A DNA stretch of 64,000 nucleotides. It comes from Anaeramoeba flamelloides (Eukaryota; Metamonada; Anaeramoebidae). Location of the stretch: assembly GCA_027625915.1 (NCBI GenBank), contig JANTQA010000030.1, forward strand, positions 1,612,001 through 1,676,000, read 5' to 3'. Below the pieces are notes generated by a model, which saw nothing but the letters and a program-made list of their open reading frames with translations, did not search any database and was not told the DNA's origin. Each line of letters begins with the position of its first letter. The first letter of the stretch is position 1. Shown here piece after piece: positions 1 through 11,158 of the stretch. The translations under genes were made by a program, and so were the position numbers.

Positions 1-796
1 ACAATTGCAATTTGTAATTTGGATCTTCGGTGGGTGTGTTCATAATAAAAGTTGAAAATAAATTTTGGTTCGTCTAAAAAACAAAAAGAGATTCAATATT
101 CCGTTTTGGAAACAAAAAAGAAAGTAACTAAAAAAAAAATGAAAAAATAGGTTTTGGAAAAATCAAAGGTTGAATTTTGAAAATTTTAAACTGTTTGTAA
201 AAAGAGTCACTACCCCTAGAAACGGAAAAATATACCAAAAAATGTTTGAAATGTGCACGATATAGGGTTTTCGCAACTTTTTTTTTTTTTACCAAAAATA
301 ACTATTTTTTTTTACTCTTCTTGTGAAATTATTTACTCAACAAATATTTTTAGGAGTACACATTATCGCTTTGAGCTTTTGTAACCAAATAATTTTCAAA
401 GAAATTTTTTTTCTATTATTTTTAAACTTTTGTAATGTTCGATTTCTTCCAAATGACCTTTTTCTGATTTAAAGATCCAATTATCAACTTAAATTCCACA
501 AAGCTGATTGGGATTCATCCCCACTCTCTTTTTAACTTGAAACGAATTTCTTCGTTTGTAATACAAAAATAAAAAAAATTAAAACGTAATGACCAATTAA
601 GGTTCAACAGCAAAATTTTAAAATAGTTCAGTTGATCTACTTTACAAAAAAAAACTTGTTAGCACCTTAATCGAATTACTACTTTATTGTGAAGAATGCA
701 TTTAGAGATTTTTTTTTTTTACTTTTTTCTTAACTTTTCAGATTTTATTTCCAAGAATAATATTTTAATTATCATGGATTTTTCAGAGCCAAGTCT

Positions 797-826
797 TACA
801 ATTGAAAAAATCCCTTTTCAATTGTA
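797..826. repeat. perfect 12-bp hairpin
   Basis: TACAATTGAAAA at 797-808 is matched exactly by its reverse complement at 815-826, leaving a 6-base loop. The arms could form a stem-loop in RNA or a cruciform in DNA. Function unknown. Confidence 0.6.
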
Positions 827-1454
827 AAATGATATCCTGAATGATTAAAATCAATTCAAATTGTTATTTTCGAACTTTTTGTGTTCTTATGTTTGGTATT
901 GGAGATATTTTGCTCATTTTTGGTTTGGGGCTATTAAAAAAATCCATAAATAAGGAAACCAAAAAACTTCTTTTCCGTCTTTGGATAACTCAGTAATGAA
1001 GCAAAATCACCGTTTTGTAGTAAGCATAAGTGGTGAAATTTAATAGTCGATGTTGTCATGTTTTTGTTTGGAAAATAAATAATAAGCTAACCTTTGGATT
1101 AATGCAAATTCACCATTCTAAAGAAGAAAAAACTTGAAATTTTTTAGAGGAAACAAGATTTTCAATTTACTAAAAATAAGGAGATCTCTCAATTGAATTT
1201 TCAAATTTCAAACAAAAAGAAACGGTCAAGTTGCAAAACACTCAATAACTATCGAATTATTTCAGAAATGTTTTTTTTATTAATGATCCAAATAGAATTT
1301 TATATTTTGAGAGTTGAAATCTAAAATTAACAATCGAGCACATCTTACAACCGGAATCGAAACAAAAAAAATAATACTCAATTAAAGATCAAAAACTTTA
1401 GAATAAATCAAAAGCTTTGAGATGAAATCGGGTAAAAGAACTGCATTCTTTTAA

Positions 1455-1861
1455 ACCACCACTCTCAAAATGTCTTATTTGCTGACAAATCTGAATGCAA
1501 TTTTGGGTTTTGACATTAGTTTGGATATAAACTCGTGTAGTAAGAATAAAATATTCCTAATCACAAATTTGAAAAGGAAAAGAACATTCAATATTCTCAT
1601 GAAAGAAATTTTGCGCAAACTTATTTCAATTTAATACAAATTTTTCTTTTTAATTTTTAGAAAATTTGTTTTCGTTTTACATTTTGTCAGTTCTCTCAAA
1701 AAACTACTTTACTTGGTAATTTTTAGATCGAAAAATACAATTTTTCTCTCCTGAAATTGACCAAGAAAACTTAAAAGGCCTTTTGTATTGAAAATCAAGT
1801 AAAAATAAAATTTTCAATGGCTTGTGTCATTTTTCTTTTTTTCACATTTGAGAGTGGTGGT
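1455..1861. repeat. 15-bp perfect inverted repeat pair 377 bp apart
   Basis: ACCACCACTCTCAAA at 1455-1469 is repeated exactly in inverse at 1847-1861. The arms are GC-rich for this genome and could be the terminal inverted repeats of a ~400-bp non-autonomous DNA element. I see no convincing target-site duplication and no second copy in the window. Confidence 0.4.
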
Positions 1862-1884
1862 GTTGAGAAAAAGCGACTCATAAT

Positions 1885-1913
1885 AATTGTGATTGGGTTG
1901 AGCAATCACAATT
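1885..1913. repeat. perfect 11-bp hairpin
   Basis: AATTGTGATTG (1885-1895) pairs exactly with CAATCACAATT (1903-1913) around a 7-base loop. It lies 24 bp to the right of the 1455-1861 inverted repeat pair. Confidence 0.55.
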
Positions 1914-2640
1914 TCTGAAAAACTAAATTAAGATCTAAAAGGAATCTCAAATAAATATTTCACATATTACAGTATGTTTTGCTCAATAATGTTCAAGTAT
2001 CCAACAGCTTTAAATACGATCCAAATCTCTTTCAGAGCTTTCACAATGTTACAGAAAATAGTCACTTTTCGACATAAAATTGAACTTTTTTCGAGCAAAA
2101 ATGATTGTTTGACGAATTTACCCAAAAACCTTGGTGTTGATTGTCAATTTTAATAACGGAATAAGAAATAATAAAGGTTTTCAAGACAGATCATCAAAAA
2201 TAAGAAAGGTTACAAGTTTTTATACAAAAGTAACTTTTGAAAAATAATTTTTACTCGAATTTCCGAATTAGGGCAAATATTGATGAAAAGTCCTTTCCAC
2301 ACAAAATTTTCATAAACAATCCATTAACAATAAAACCGATTTTCCTACTTTAGTTCCTGAATCCTTATATAAACGCAATGGTTGAAATCAATTGAAAGTT
2401 AAATAACTAACCGGGTTTAATAATTTAGACAAACTAACTAAGAGTATATAATCTTTTTTTCTCACAAAATGAATCTGAAATACTCCTAAAGTTACACATC
2501 CCTTAAAATCCAATATTTTTAAACAAATTAAATATAAAAATTTTGAAAAATAAAATTAGATTACACAAGCTCACTTTATTAATCAAAAAAGATTTGTTTT
2601 GAGTCATTAAATATTTGTTCGAAGTAAGAATATGTAATTA

Positions 2641-4595
2641 ATGGAAAAATCTTTTAAACAAATTATACCTGTATTTTTCCAATTAATATATGAAAATATT
2701 TATTTATTGTTTTTAATTTTTTTTGCGAATTATTATTTAAAAAAATCTGAAAGATCTCGTCAATATCTATTAGTAATGATATTTATAGAGATTGAATTAT
2801 CTTACCTTTTTGACTTTGTTGAAAAAATTTTATTTAGGGAATTTTAGATTTTAAAAGTAAAAAAAAAAAAAAAAGTTCAAACCATAGAGATTTAATCTCA
2901 TTAAAATTTTTTTTGTTATTATTTTGGCATTAATTTAATCTGTTGAAAAGAAAAAAGTTTACTTGGTGTTTTAATGGAGTAAATCATTTCCAACTCACTG
3001 ATTTTGGAAAGACCAAAGTTGTTATCACCAATATAGACAAAAATTTATTTTAATTTAGAACTTCTTGAAATTACATTCTTCAAGAATATTTCATCAATTT
3101 ATTTTAAAAGTTTCGACTAACTTTGTCTGGCAATGACAAGAATAAGAATAATAATAATAAAAAAACCAAGTAAACTCAAAATAGGAAAGTATTTTAAAGC
3201 TTATATGTCGACAAACAGACACATACATACATGTATATCTATATATTGGGAGACTTATGTATGGTTATTGTTTCAAAATTAAAAAAATGATTTAGGAAGT
3301 TTATTCATTTTTATTTCATTGTCTATATTACTTTTCGAAAATTTGAACTATTGTGATTTATTTTTGAAAAAATGATTTGCAAAAAAAAAAAAAACAAAAA
3401 TTGTCTTAACAAGCAGAAACAAAACATTAATTTCAACAATTAATATATAAAAAAAAATAATTAATTATAGGATTTTTATGTTATTCATATATATATATCA
3501 ATTTTAAACTTGCCTAATACATTTTATTTTACTTATTTTTTGTATATGGGATACTGTTAGTATAAAAATAAAATTATTTGAGTTAAAATTATCATTAAAG
3601 ATAAAACAATTTTTTTTTTTTGATCTTTATAAGTGAAAAATCGTAAAAATAAAACCAAGTTATTGTCTCAAAATTGATATTTTTTTTTTAATTATAATAA
3701 AATATAACCACAAAGTTTTTTTTAACACTTATTAAAAAAAAAAAACAAGTATAAAACTTTGGAAAGTTGTATTTTATTTTTTTCAACAGTTATTATGAGT
3801 TTTGAAACTTTCTTGGCTTTGCTGCCTATATAATAAGTAATTCCCCATTTGTATTAATATTGCTGAAAGGTATTTACTTTTAAGGAAACGTGCATAATAT
3901 GGAAAATAAAAAGTTTATAAGATCTTATGTTTAAAAAATAAAAAAAAAAAAACAATTTTTAAACATTAATTTTAACATATTTATTTTCAAATAACATTTC
4001 CCTCAATTAATCCAAACAAATTTCAAGTAATCTGGAAGACCTAAAAAATAAATTAATAAAAAAACAGACATACTAATAAATAAATAATTATCAAATATAT
4101 TTAATAATAGACTTTCATCTTATTTTCAATCTTAAAAACCTGGTATTTTAAAAAATGGAAAAGGTTTATTAGACTATTTGGTCAAATTCTCATTTTTGAT
4201 AAAGTAGTCAATTTTATTGACTTATGGAGACTGTGGGTATTTAAAAAATATTTTAATGTAGGTTAGGGTAGATTAAGGTATTTTAATGTAGGCTAGAGCA
4301 GAAGTGGATTGTTTGGATGATATGTTAACAAATTTTAGTTAGGATTATGAAAAAAAAAAAAAAATAATTAAGGGATTAATTAGACTTGTGTAACTTGTTT
4401 TAAGGGGTTAACATTTTCTATTTAATTTTGGTTATTAAAATCGAGTTTTGAACAATTTTTTTAGAATATTTAGTATTAATTTTTTCAAAAATTTGAATTT
4501 CCTACAATCTAAGTAATGAAATACTACCAATCGAAAAATAAAAATTGTAATTTTTTCACTTACAATTATTAAAAACGAATAAAAATTTACAATTG
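2641..4595. other. intergenic AT-rich DNA, no gene seen
   Basis: Very AT-rich with A and T runs of 10-16. A 68-codon open frame at 2641-2847 starts with ATG, but frames of that length are expected by chance at this composition. It has no recognisable domain, so I do not call it. Confidence 0.5.
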
Positions 4596-4792
4596 CAGTC
4601 AGTTACACTTTTAAGACACAAACCTTCAACGAAATTTAAGGCACAAAAAAATCCCAAATTAAGGCACAAAATTTGTAATTTTTTTTTTTTACAATTTATT
4701 TTACTAGAATCTGAATTTTGTGCCTTAATTTAAGATTTTTAATGTGCCTTAAATTTCGTTGAAAGTTTATGTCTTAAAAGTGGAACTGACTG
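4596..4792. mobile_element. family-1 foldback MITE, copy A
   Basis: A 197-bp element made almost wholly of two inverted arms of about 85 bp around an AT-rich centre. It starts CAGTCAGTTACAC and ends with the near-complement followed by TA. Each arm carries the words TTAAGGCACAAA and CAACGAAATTTAAGG or their inverses. Full-length relatives lie at 46424, 47906, 48764 and 55954. There is no coding capacity. TA flanks and a CAGT start fit a Tc1/mariner-type non-autonomous element; that assignment is an inference. Confidence 0.8.
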
Positions 4793-5149
4793 TAATAAAA
4801 ATAATAAAGAAAATTTTCCAAAATAAGAAAAATAAAAATTTGACCAATTTTGAAATTTGATAAATTATCTCATTTTTATTTTTTTCTATTTTGAAAATCA
4901 ACTGTATTTTCTTTGAATTTCGAAGAAGAGTTGCAAAAGAAAAAGATCAAGTGGTTAATTGTTAATACTGTGATTCTAAAAACAAAAGTATGAGTAACTT
5001 GAAAATAAAAACTAAAAAACCCTGGAAAAAAAAATGATCAAAGGTTTATGCCAAATTAGATCAAAAAGTGAAAATGAATTAACACATTAAACAACATATC
5101 CCCAAATGAAAATTTTTTATCAATTAACAAATTATATTAAATTTAGATG

Positions 5150-5720
5150 GATATCTTGGCTTTTGTTCTGTATTCTTATTTTAAGACTTTATATCTTGTT
5201 TTTATGCATTTTTACCAATTTTTTATTAAAAAACCTATTGATATCTCCTTTTTTTCCCTTTTTTCTTTTTGATTCTTTTTTCAAAATTTTTCTTATTCTT
5301 ATTTTTCGTTTTCTTTTATTGTTTTTTTTCTTTTTCTTCACTTGTTTTTTTTTTTTGCCAAAGATCAAGTAGTAAAACAAATCTTCCAAAATATAAATAA
5401 GCATTTAAAAAATTTGATACTAATTAATTTATTGTAAAATAAACATATCTATTAGAAAAAAAGTTCTAGGTAAAATGTTTTTAAGTGAAAGTAGTTTAAT
5501 AAAAAATCCCTAATTCTTGATTTATCAATTGCAACTCAACTTTTTTTTTACGTTTTTATTTATATTTTTTTAATAATTATCAGGTTTTTATATATTTAGA
5601 ATGATTTAAAAAACATGTTATTGGTACAATTTAATTATTAGTTGTTTTTGAATCCTAAATGATAATATTTTTTTTTCAATTTATTATTTCAGTTGAATCA
5701 CAATTTTGAAATAAGGTTTA
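5150..5720 (+). repeat. dispersed repeat family 6, copy a (diverged)
   Basis: Shares order and wording with 27770-28400 and 58820-59440. It has a long T-rich tract, then a GATCAAGTAGTAAAACAAAT-like stretch, then a TCAGGTTTTTATATATTTA block, a Leu/Ile-codon-like AATGATTTAAA block, and an ending near TTTATTATTTCAG. This is the most diverged of the three copies. An 88-codon open frame at 5106-5372 and its antisense partner come from the T-rich tract and are not genes. Confidence 0.6.
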
Positions 5721-6553
5721 GTTAGACACCGACTTAACTACTATCTTAAACCTTTTTGAGTTCTGATCTCTTGCTTATCATGATTTATCTTAAATTATTT
5801 ACTTGGAACTTTTACAAAGAAGAAGTTTGGTTATAAAAAAAGAATAAATAGATTTTTAATTTAAGGTTTATTACTAGTTTCTTTGATCAGTTGACCTCAA
5901 AACATTCTTGAAAATAGGAAACACAGCATTTAATTTGAACTAAGGATTATCGAATTTTCACTAGTTATTATAACAATCTTGGTAAAAAAAAATAATAATT
6001 TGCAAAGGGTATGATCAAAGCTTTTTTATTTAAAATCAGATTATATTTTTGGAGATGTAATTGCTTGGATTATTTCCCAGGATATGACCAAAAAAAGGAT
6101 GACTAATAACTATCAATAACATCATACATCTTAAAAAACAACGATTTAAGAAATTACAATATAGTTAGCGATACTCTTTAAAATATACTTATTGTTACTC
6201 TTTTACATAAGCCTAACTTGATGTTTGAAAAGTAAAGACTACTTACCAAACCAACATAAAAAGGCCGATATAAAATTTTGAAAATTAAATATGTTTGAGA
6301 ATGAAAAATTAAAAACTGTTAATTCAAAAAAAGTAGGTACTTACACCAACATTTATCTTTTGAGAAAAAAAAAAAATACAACAAATTTGATAATAAAATC
6401 GTTCTTATAAAACATTGTCTTTTTTCGGACGAATAATACTTTGTTCTTTTTCGGCGTCGTTAAGGAAAGAAAATAATTTTTCCTCTTTATTGGTTGCTCA
6501 AACATCTTTATTTAATAAAAAACGATCCAAAAAGAAAATATCAAAAGGAGAAA
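5721..6553. other. intergenic, no gene seen
   Basis: AT-rich spacer leading to the 3' end of the DUF3293 gene. The last 150 bp next to the gene are less AT-rich and probably hold its 3' untranslated region. No structured element was recognised. Confidence 0.4.
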
Positions 6554-7081
6554 TTATTTGATTTGAATAACCTCATAAGGAAGTAATTTGATTTTATAAT
6601 TTTTGATCCCCGTTAACAAAATTTGATTAAACACCTTGTTATTTTGGATCTCAATCTTATAAATCGCAATTTGTGAAAATTGTGATCCAATTGCCAGTAT
6701 CTTTTCAAGCAAATTGTTTGATTTTAAACACTCCACTGCAAACCCATATTCTTTATAAGACACCTCAGGATCGCTTCCGTATGAGTCATAAATACTTTCA
6801 TAATTGAGCTCTAATAGCACTGTTTTGAGTTTCTTATTCGCTTTTTCATTTATTTCCTCTGATCGATCGATGCCAAAAGGGTTGTAAGCAGTTAAAATAA
6901 ACCATTCCTTTTCTGGTTCATTTTTTTCAAGAAAGAAATTACCCAGATCCTCTTTGGGTTGTTTTTTCACTTCTTCTTTTTTTCGATACAAATATTCCTT
7001 ATCATCATGATCAATAATAACTAAGGTACACCTAGTCCAGAGTTCAAACATTTCTTGAACTTGTGTACTGTTTTGTGTCAT
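6554..7081 (-). CDS. DUF3293 domain protein
   Basis: A single-exon gene of 175 aa that starts at a true ATG (7079-7081) and ends in TAA. The core pattern is that of DUF3293 (Pfam PF11697), a family best known from bacteria: a strand with FILTAYNPFG (residues 61-70), an E-N-N/K helix (EEINEKANKKLKTVLLELNY), an acidic aromatic segment with YKEYGFAVEC, and a final GSQFSQIAIYKIE block. The usual family signature is a TAWNP turn followed by an N-rich helix and a (F)GQxAI strand, all of which are recognisable here. The biochemical role of the family is not known. The N-terminal 55 residues are lineage-specific. It has no signal peptide or membrane segment, so is likely cytosolic. Family assignment is by eye. 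Confidence 0.8.
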   Translation of the reverse strand: MTQNSTQVQEMFELWTRCTLVIIDHDDKEYLYRKKEEVKKQPKEDLGNFFLEKNEPEKEWFILTAYNPFGIDRSEEINEKANKKLKTVLLELNYESIYDSYGSDPEVSYKEYGFAVECLKSNNLLEKILAIGSQFSQIAIYKIEIQNNKVFNQILLTGIKNYKIKLLPYEVIQIK

Positions 7082-7240
7082 TAAAAAAAGATAATTTCAA
7101 TTTATAAAACTTGTTTTTATTTGCAACTTGTCAAAAGTTATTAAAAGTAAAAAATGATTTTTTTAAGGTTGTTAAAACATAAATTGATTCAGTAGTGATC
7201 ACAGTATCGAAAAGAAAATTTAAATTAGCTTCATAAATTA

Positions 7241-7310
7241 AGTCAGTTCCACTTTTAAGGAACAAATATTTAACAAAATTCTGTCTTGTATTGAAAAAAA
7301 TACCTAATAT
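7241..7310. mobile_element. family-1 MITE, single left arm
   Basis: AGTCAGTTCCACTTTTAAGG followed by an ACAAAT..TTAACAAAATT stretch matches the left arm of the family-1 foldback element; the opposite arm is missing. It lies 160 bp upstream of the DUF3293 start codon. Confidence 0.5.
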
Positions 7311-7430
7311 AAAAATAAGTAGTGACAAGATTATTAAGGATTCATTTAAGGGAGTAGCCAAGCCAAAGTTAAATTTTTCACTTTTTGTTATTTTGAAAAC
7401 GATCAGAAAATATCATTTTTTATTTTGGTT

Positions 7431-7951
7431 TTAAGGACTACGTTCCCACCCTTGGGGGGTTTGAGAAATTGTGTTATTTCACTTTCGCTTCTCAAAAAAA
7501 TTTTCACACTGAAGAAATTGGAGAAAAAAAAAAAAAAATTTTTTTTCTCATCTTTACCTTTTCACAAAGACTATTTTTCTTGTTATTCAATTAAAAGGAA
7601 AATTGAAAATGACAAAAAAAATAATTGTAAAAAATGGATTTTGGGGATTTTCAAGTGCATTTCAAATTTTGGAACATTTCAAACTTGTAAAAGTAAATTT
7701 AAAAAAGATGTAGAACAGCTCTTGAAAAAAGTGTGAGTTCCGAAAGTTGAAATGGAAATTCTAAAATATTAAAATCAAAATTTAGCATGATCTAACAAGG
7801 TAAAAATTGTGAAAATTGTTGAAATTGTTAAAATTTCAGATTTTTTCGAAAAGAAATTCTCCATGGACAAATATTACTTGGATTACATAACTTATCCAAG
7901 GGTGATTTTGGACATTATTTCACTGTTTTCACCTAAAAAAGTAGTCCTTAA
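7431..7951. mobile_element. 521-bp element with TTAA ends
   Basis: The left end TTAAGGACTAC (7431-7441) is repeated exactly in inverse at 7941-7951. A second matched pair lies further in: CACCCTTGG at 7447-7455 and its inverse at 7896-7904. The TTAA at both outer edges could be a target-site duplication, as in piggyBac-type DNA transposons; this is an inference. A 103-codon open frame inside (7425-7736) begins at TTG, runs through an A/T homopolymer and resembles no transposase, so the element looks non-autonomous. No second copy was seen in the window. Confidence 0.6.
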
Positions 7952-8029
7952 CTTATTGATTTTTAATATTTAAAGTACTTAATTCACCAGATTTTTTAAA
8001 TTTTTTTTCAAAAGTCTCTAGGAAATTGC

Positions 8030-8118
8030 CACAATAGAATGTTGAGCAGAATTGCTTAAAATAGTGATTCAAATGTTGAGTGACTTATCTTTTGTCCTTT
8101 TCTCAACATTCTATTGTG
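8030..8118. repeat. 17-bp perfect inverted repeat
   Basis: CACAATAGAATGTTGAG at 8030-8046 recurs exactly in inverse at 8102-8118, with a 55-base spacer. A 17-bp perfect match so close is far beyond chance for a region of this size. It could be a very short MITE or a transcribed stem-loop. Confidence 0.65.
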
Positions 8119-8482
8119 TTATTCAATTTTTTCATTTTTTATTTTTTCATCATTTTTGAATTTTTTTAATCATTATAACAAAAAGCAATTAGAAAATTTT
8201 TTTTATAAGTGACATTTGGGATTAATAGATTTTGTTTAAAAGAACAACAATATTACAACTGAGAGAATCACGAAAGGAAACATGAATGGGGCTTAAATAG
8301 CTAGAAGGATTCCAAAAAAAGAATAAATAATCCCAAAACATTACTTGTTAGGATTTCAAATAGTTGGATTTAGTGGAATTGGAGAAGTAAATAAGATTAT
8401 ATTTTATCAAAATTTAAACTACAGAATAACTATAAGTTTTATTCTAAGAATCTAATAGTATCTTCTCCCCAAAAAAAAACTA

Positions 8483-9016
8483 TCCCTCATTCCAAAAATT
8501 TGGGCACATCAGAAAATCAAAAATAGGAAAACAAAAACTGACTTCATTGTATTTATCCAAACATAATCTAAAATCATATTTAAGTAACCAGGTATTAATG
8601 TTTTTATATGTAATCATTTTCATCCAAATAAAAGAAAAGAAAATAAAACTCAAAAATCAAAACAAGTGTGTCAAAAATAATAAAACGTGCTGAACAAAAA
8701 AAGTATTGGTAAATTTGTTAAAATTTCACAAACAATTGTTGTTCGATCAAATGATAAGATACCATGTCTAATTGTATGTGATTTTTCTATTTATGAAACT
8801 CAACACGAACATTTTATCGACCATCGAAAAAAAAAAATCCAGATCTAACAAAACAGAAATCGTAACTCAAAAAAAAGGAAATATAAACAAAATCAAAAAA
8901 AATCAAAAAATGAAAAATAGTTTGTTAATATCAAATAATTTCTAAATTGGATGTAAAGTTTGGTTTTGCTATTCCTTCGACCTTTTAAACTGTGTTAGAA
9001 TTTTGGGAAGCAAGTT
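8483..9016 (+). mobile_element. family-2 MITE, copy d (diverged)
   Basis: About 534 bp that can be followed word by word against 9392-9937, 13375-13899 and 19891-20419. Shared landmarks include AAAAGTATTGGTAAATTTGTT, an ATTGTTGTTCGATCAA-like site and a TTTTTCTATTTATGAAACTCAA-like stretch. TA dinucleotides flank the inferred ends (8481-8482 and 9017-9018). It is the most diverged, presumably oldest, of the four copies. Confidence 0.6.
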
Positions 9017-9391
9017 TATACAAATAATAAAAAAAAAAATGAAAACTATTTTATCATTATATTCTCTTTTTTTTTATTGTTTAACATTACTAAAAAAAAA
9101 AATAATAAATAATTTTTTAAAATAAATTTTTAGAGAATCTATGATCACATGCCACTAAAATAAAATACTCTTGTCTCACCTATCTCAATTTTTTATCAGG
9201 TTTTATGGTGTAGCTACCCCCCCTTAAGGTTTTAAAGATAAATATAATTTGAAAGAATATCTTGAAATAATTAAAGTTGTATAAAGCGGTGCTCAAAAAC
9301 TATTTGTAAAAATAATAATAATAAAAATCTAAAAAAATGATAATATTATGAAAAAATATTTTTGTAGAAAATTTCCCTATAAATTTATATA

Positions 9392-9937
9392 AACTCCAAT
9401 TGAACATTTTGAGCATATCAAAATTCAAACTTTTTAATAAAAATCTTATATAAACAATCCTCATAGAAATATCAAATTAGAACAATTTAATAATTGAAAT
9501 GTTAACAATTGATTATGAATTACAATAATCCTAAAAATAATAAATCAATAAATATCAATAATAATAAACCAAGAGCGTATGAATAATTTTGGAGAGATTC
9601 AAACAAAAAAAATGTATTGGTAAATTTGTTTAAATTCTATTAACAATAAATTATTGATCAATCAGGGGTTAAGATATCATCAATTAATTTTATTTGAGTT
9701 CTTCTATTTAAGAGAATCAACTTTAACCTAATATCAATCTTTGAAAAAAAATTTGATTGAACTAAACAATTTACTTAATTCAAAAAATGAAATGAAAAAA
9801 AAAAATTTCTAAAATATATAAAAAAATGACTTTCATATTTTATAAAAATCAAAATTTAGTTTCTAGTTTGAATAAAAATTTTCTTATACTAAATTCTGTT
9901 CACTGATTTTGTAAGTTGAAAATTTTGAATTTTCGTT
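9392..9937 (+). mobile_element. family-2 MITE, copy a
   Basis: A 546-bp element beginning AACTCCAATTGAACATTTTG and ending with GAATTTTCGTT, flanked by TA on both sides. Its ends are imperfect inverted repeats (~25 bp: AAC, then AATTCAAAATTTT, then ACACA in the consensus). No open frame of note. Same orientation as the other three copies. Confidence 0.75.
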
Positions 9938-11158
9938 TATTTTACTATATGCTCTAAAAAATAAAGAAAGAGGGGATATAAAAAAATAAAAAAAAAGAAA
10001 AGACAGAAAGAAGAAAAAAAGAGAGAGAGAAAAGCCATAAAAACACAATTTCAATATTTTGTGACTTTAGTATTCATCCTAATTTGAAGAGATCTTGATA
10101 AAAAAAGTTTTTTGAAGATTAATAAAAATCTTCATTAAGAGCAAAAAACATGATAAAAATAGTATCTTTTTTGTACTTTGTGTTTGTTGTTTTACTTTGA
10201 TACTTTTTTTTACATGAATTTGTTTTTGTAGACTCTTTAAAATCGTTTCTATACCTTACCTCTAGGGGACACTCCCAGAAGAAATGATCAAAGCAAATAG
10301 TAAATAAATTGATTTTTTTTTTTCTTTTTTAAAACCCCACACATATTCTTTCTATCGAAAATCCTTTATCGAGCAAGGAAGACCTTTTTCAAAAGATTTT
10401 TCATGGGTAATACATTTTAAATGGCCTAAATTTGTCTCACTTTTTTTCATAACTGTTTTGTCAAATTCAAAGGAGTTAGCGAATTAATGAGAAAAAATTT
10501 TTAATTCTATTTTTTTAGATCTGGTTTCTTCTTTTCATCAAGTAAACTTTAGTTAACTTGGAAATTATATGAAATAGAATTCAAAGTTCATAAAAACTTT
10601 GGGATCTATTGTTTCGTCTGATAGTTAAGTCACTTCTTTTTCAAAAGCCTAAAAAAATTCAAGATCAAAAGGAAAACTAAAAAAAAAACGATCAAAACAA
10701 AAAAAAAATTGTGTTTTTATTTTGATTTTCATCAAGACAGAAATATTTATTAAAAATTTAATCCACAAAAAATGAACACCAACCAAAAAGGAGTTTCGAA
10801 TACAAAAAGTTGCATTAAAAAAAATTCAAAAGAATTTGAACTTTTCAAGTTCTTTTTGTTTTTTTTTTATTTTTATTTTATTACAAACAAAACCCCTTCT
10901 TAATTTTTAAAAAACTGATTTCTAAAAAGTGTGTCATTTCAAGAGAATTTCACCATAGTATTTTTTTTTTGCTGTACCAAAAACAAAAAACAAACAAAAA
11001 AAATAAAGTAAAAAAAAAAAAACAAATAAGAAAAACAAAAAAAACATAAAAAAAAATTAAGTAAGGAAATACACTTTTCATTTCGAAAAAGAAAACCAAA
11101 CAACCTTTTTAGGTTATAAGTAAAACAAGGTGATTACTTCAAGAATAATTACGTTCAA
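9938..11158. other. intergenic, purine-rich tract and A-rich blocks; no gene seen
   Basis: A purine-only stretch lies around 9958-10034 (many GAAAGAA and GAGAGA words). The segment 10240-10480 is less AT-rich but has stops in all frames. An ATG at 10771 opens 43 codons ending in a hydrophobic run; there is no support that it is a gene. The right end should hold the 3' untranslated region of the 11.2-11.9 kb gene. Confidence 0.4.

Larger units (their letters stand above)
1..2640. other. intergenic, no gene recognised; several perfect hairpins
   Basis: All six frames are broken by frequent stops and I recognise no protein or RNA gene. Base composition looks somewhat richer in G and C than the deep intergenic DNA further right, similar to the flanks of the real genes, so an untranslated region or regulatory region of a gene beyond the left edge is possible. 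It contains three perfect inverted repeats, listed separately. Confidence 0.5.

Noticed and set aside
5106-5404. 88- and 71-codon frames on opposite strands
   Set aside because: Both come from one T-rich tract of a dispersed repeat; the proteins are almost only Phe/Leu/Ile or Lys/Arg.
7131-7361. 76-codon minus frame upstream of the DUF3293 gene
   Set aside because: Starts at TTG and overlaps a family-1 MITE arm; it cannot be joined in frame to the DUF3293 start.
7425-7736. 103-codon frame inside the TTAA element as a possible transposase
   Set aside because: No DDE/DDD-like pattern, TTG start, and a long A/T homopolymer inside.
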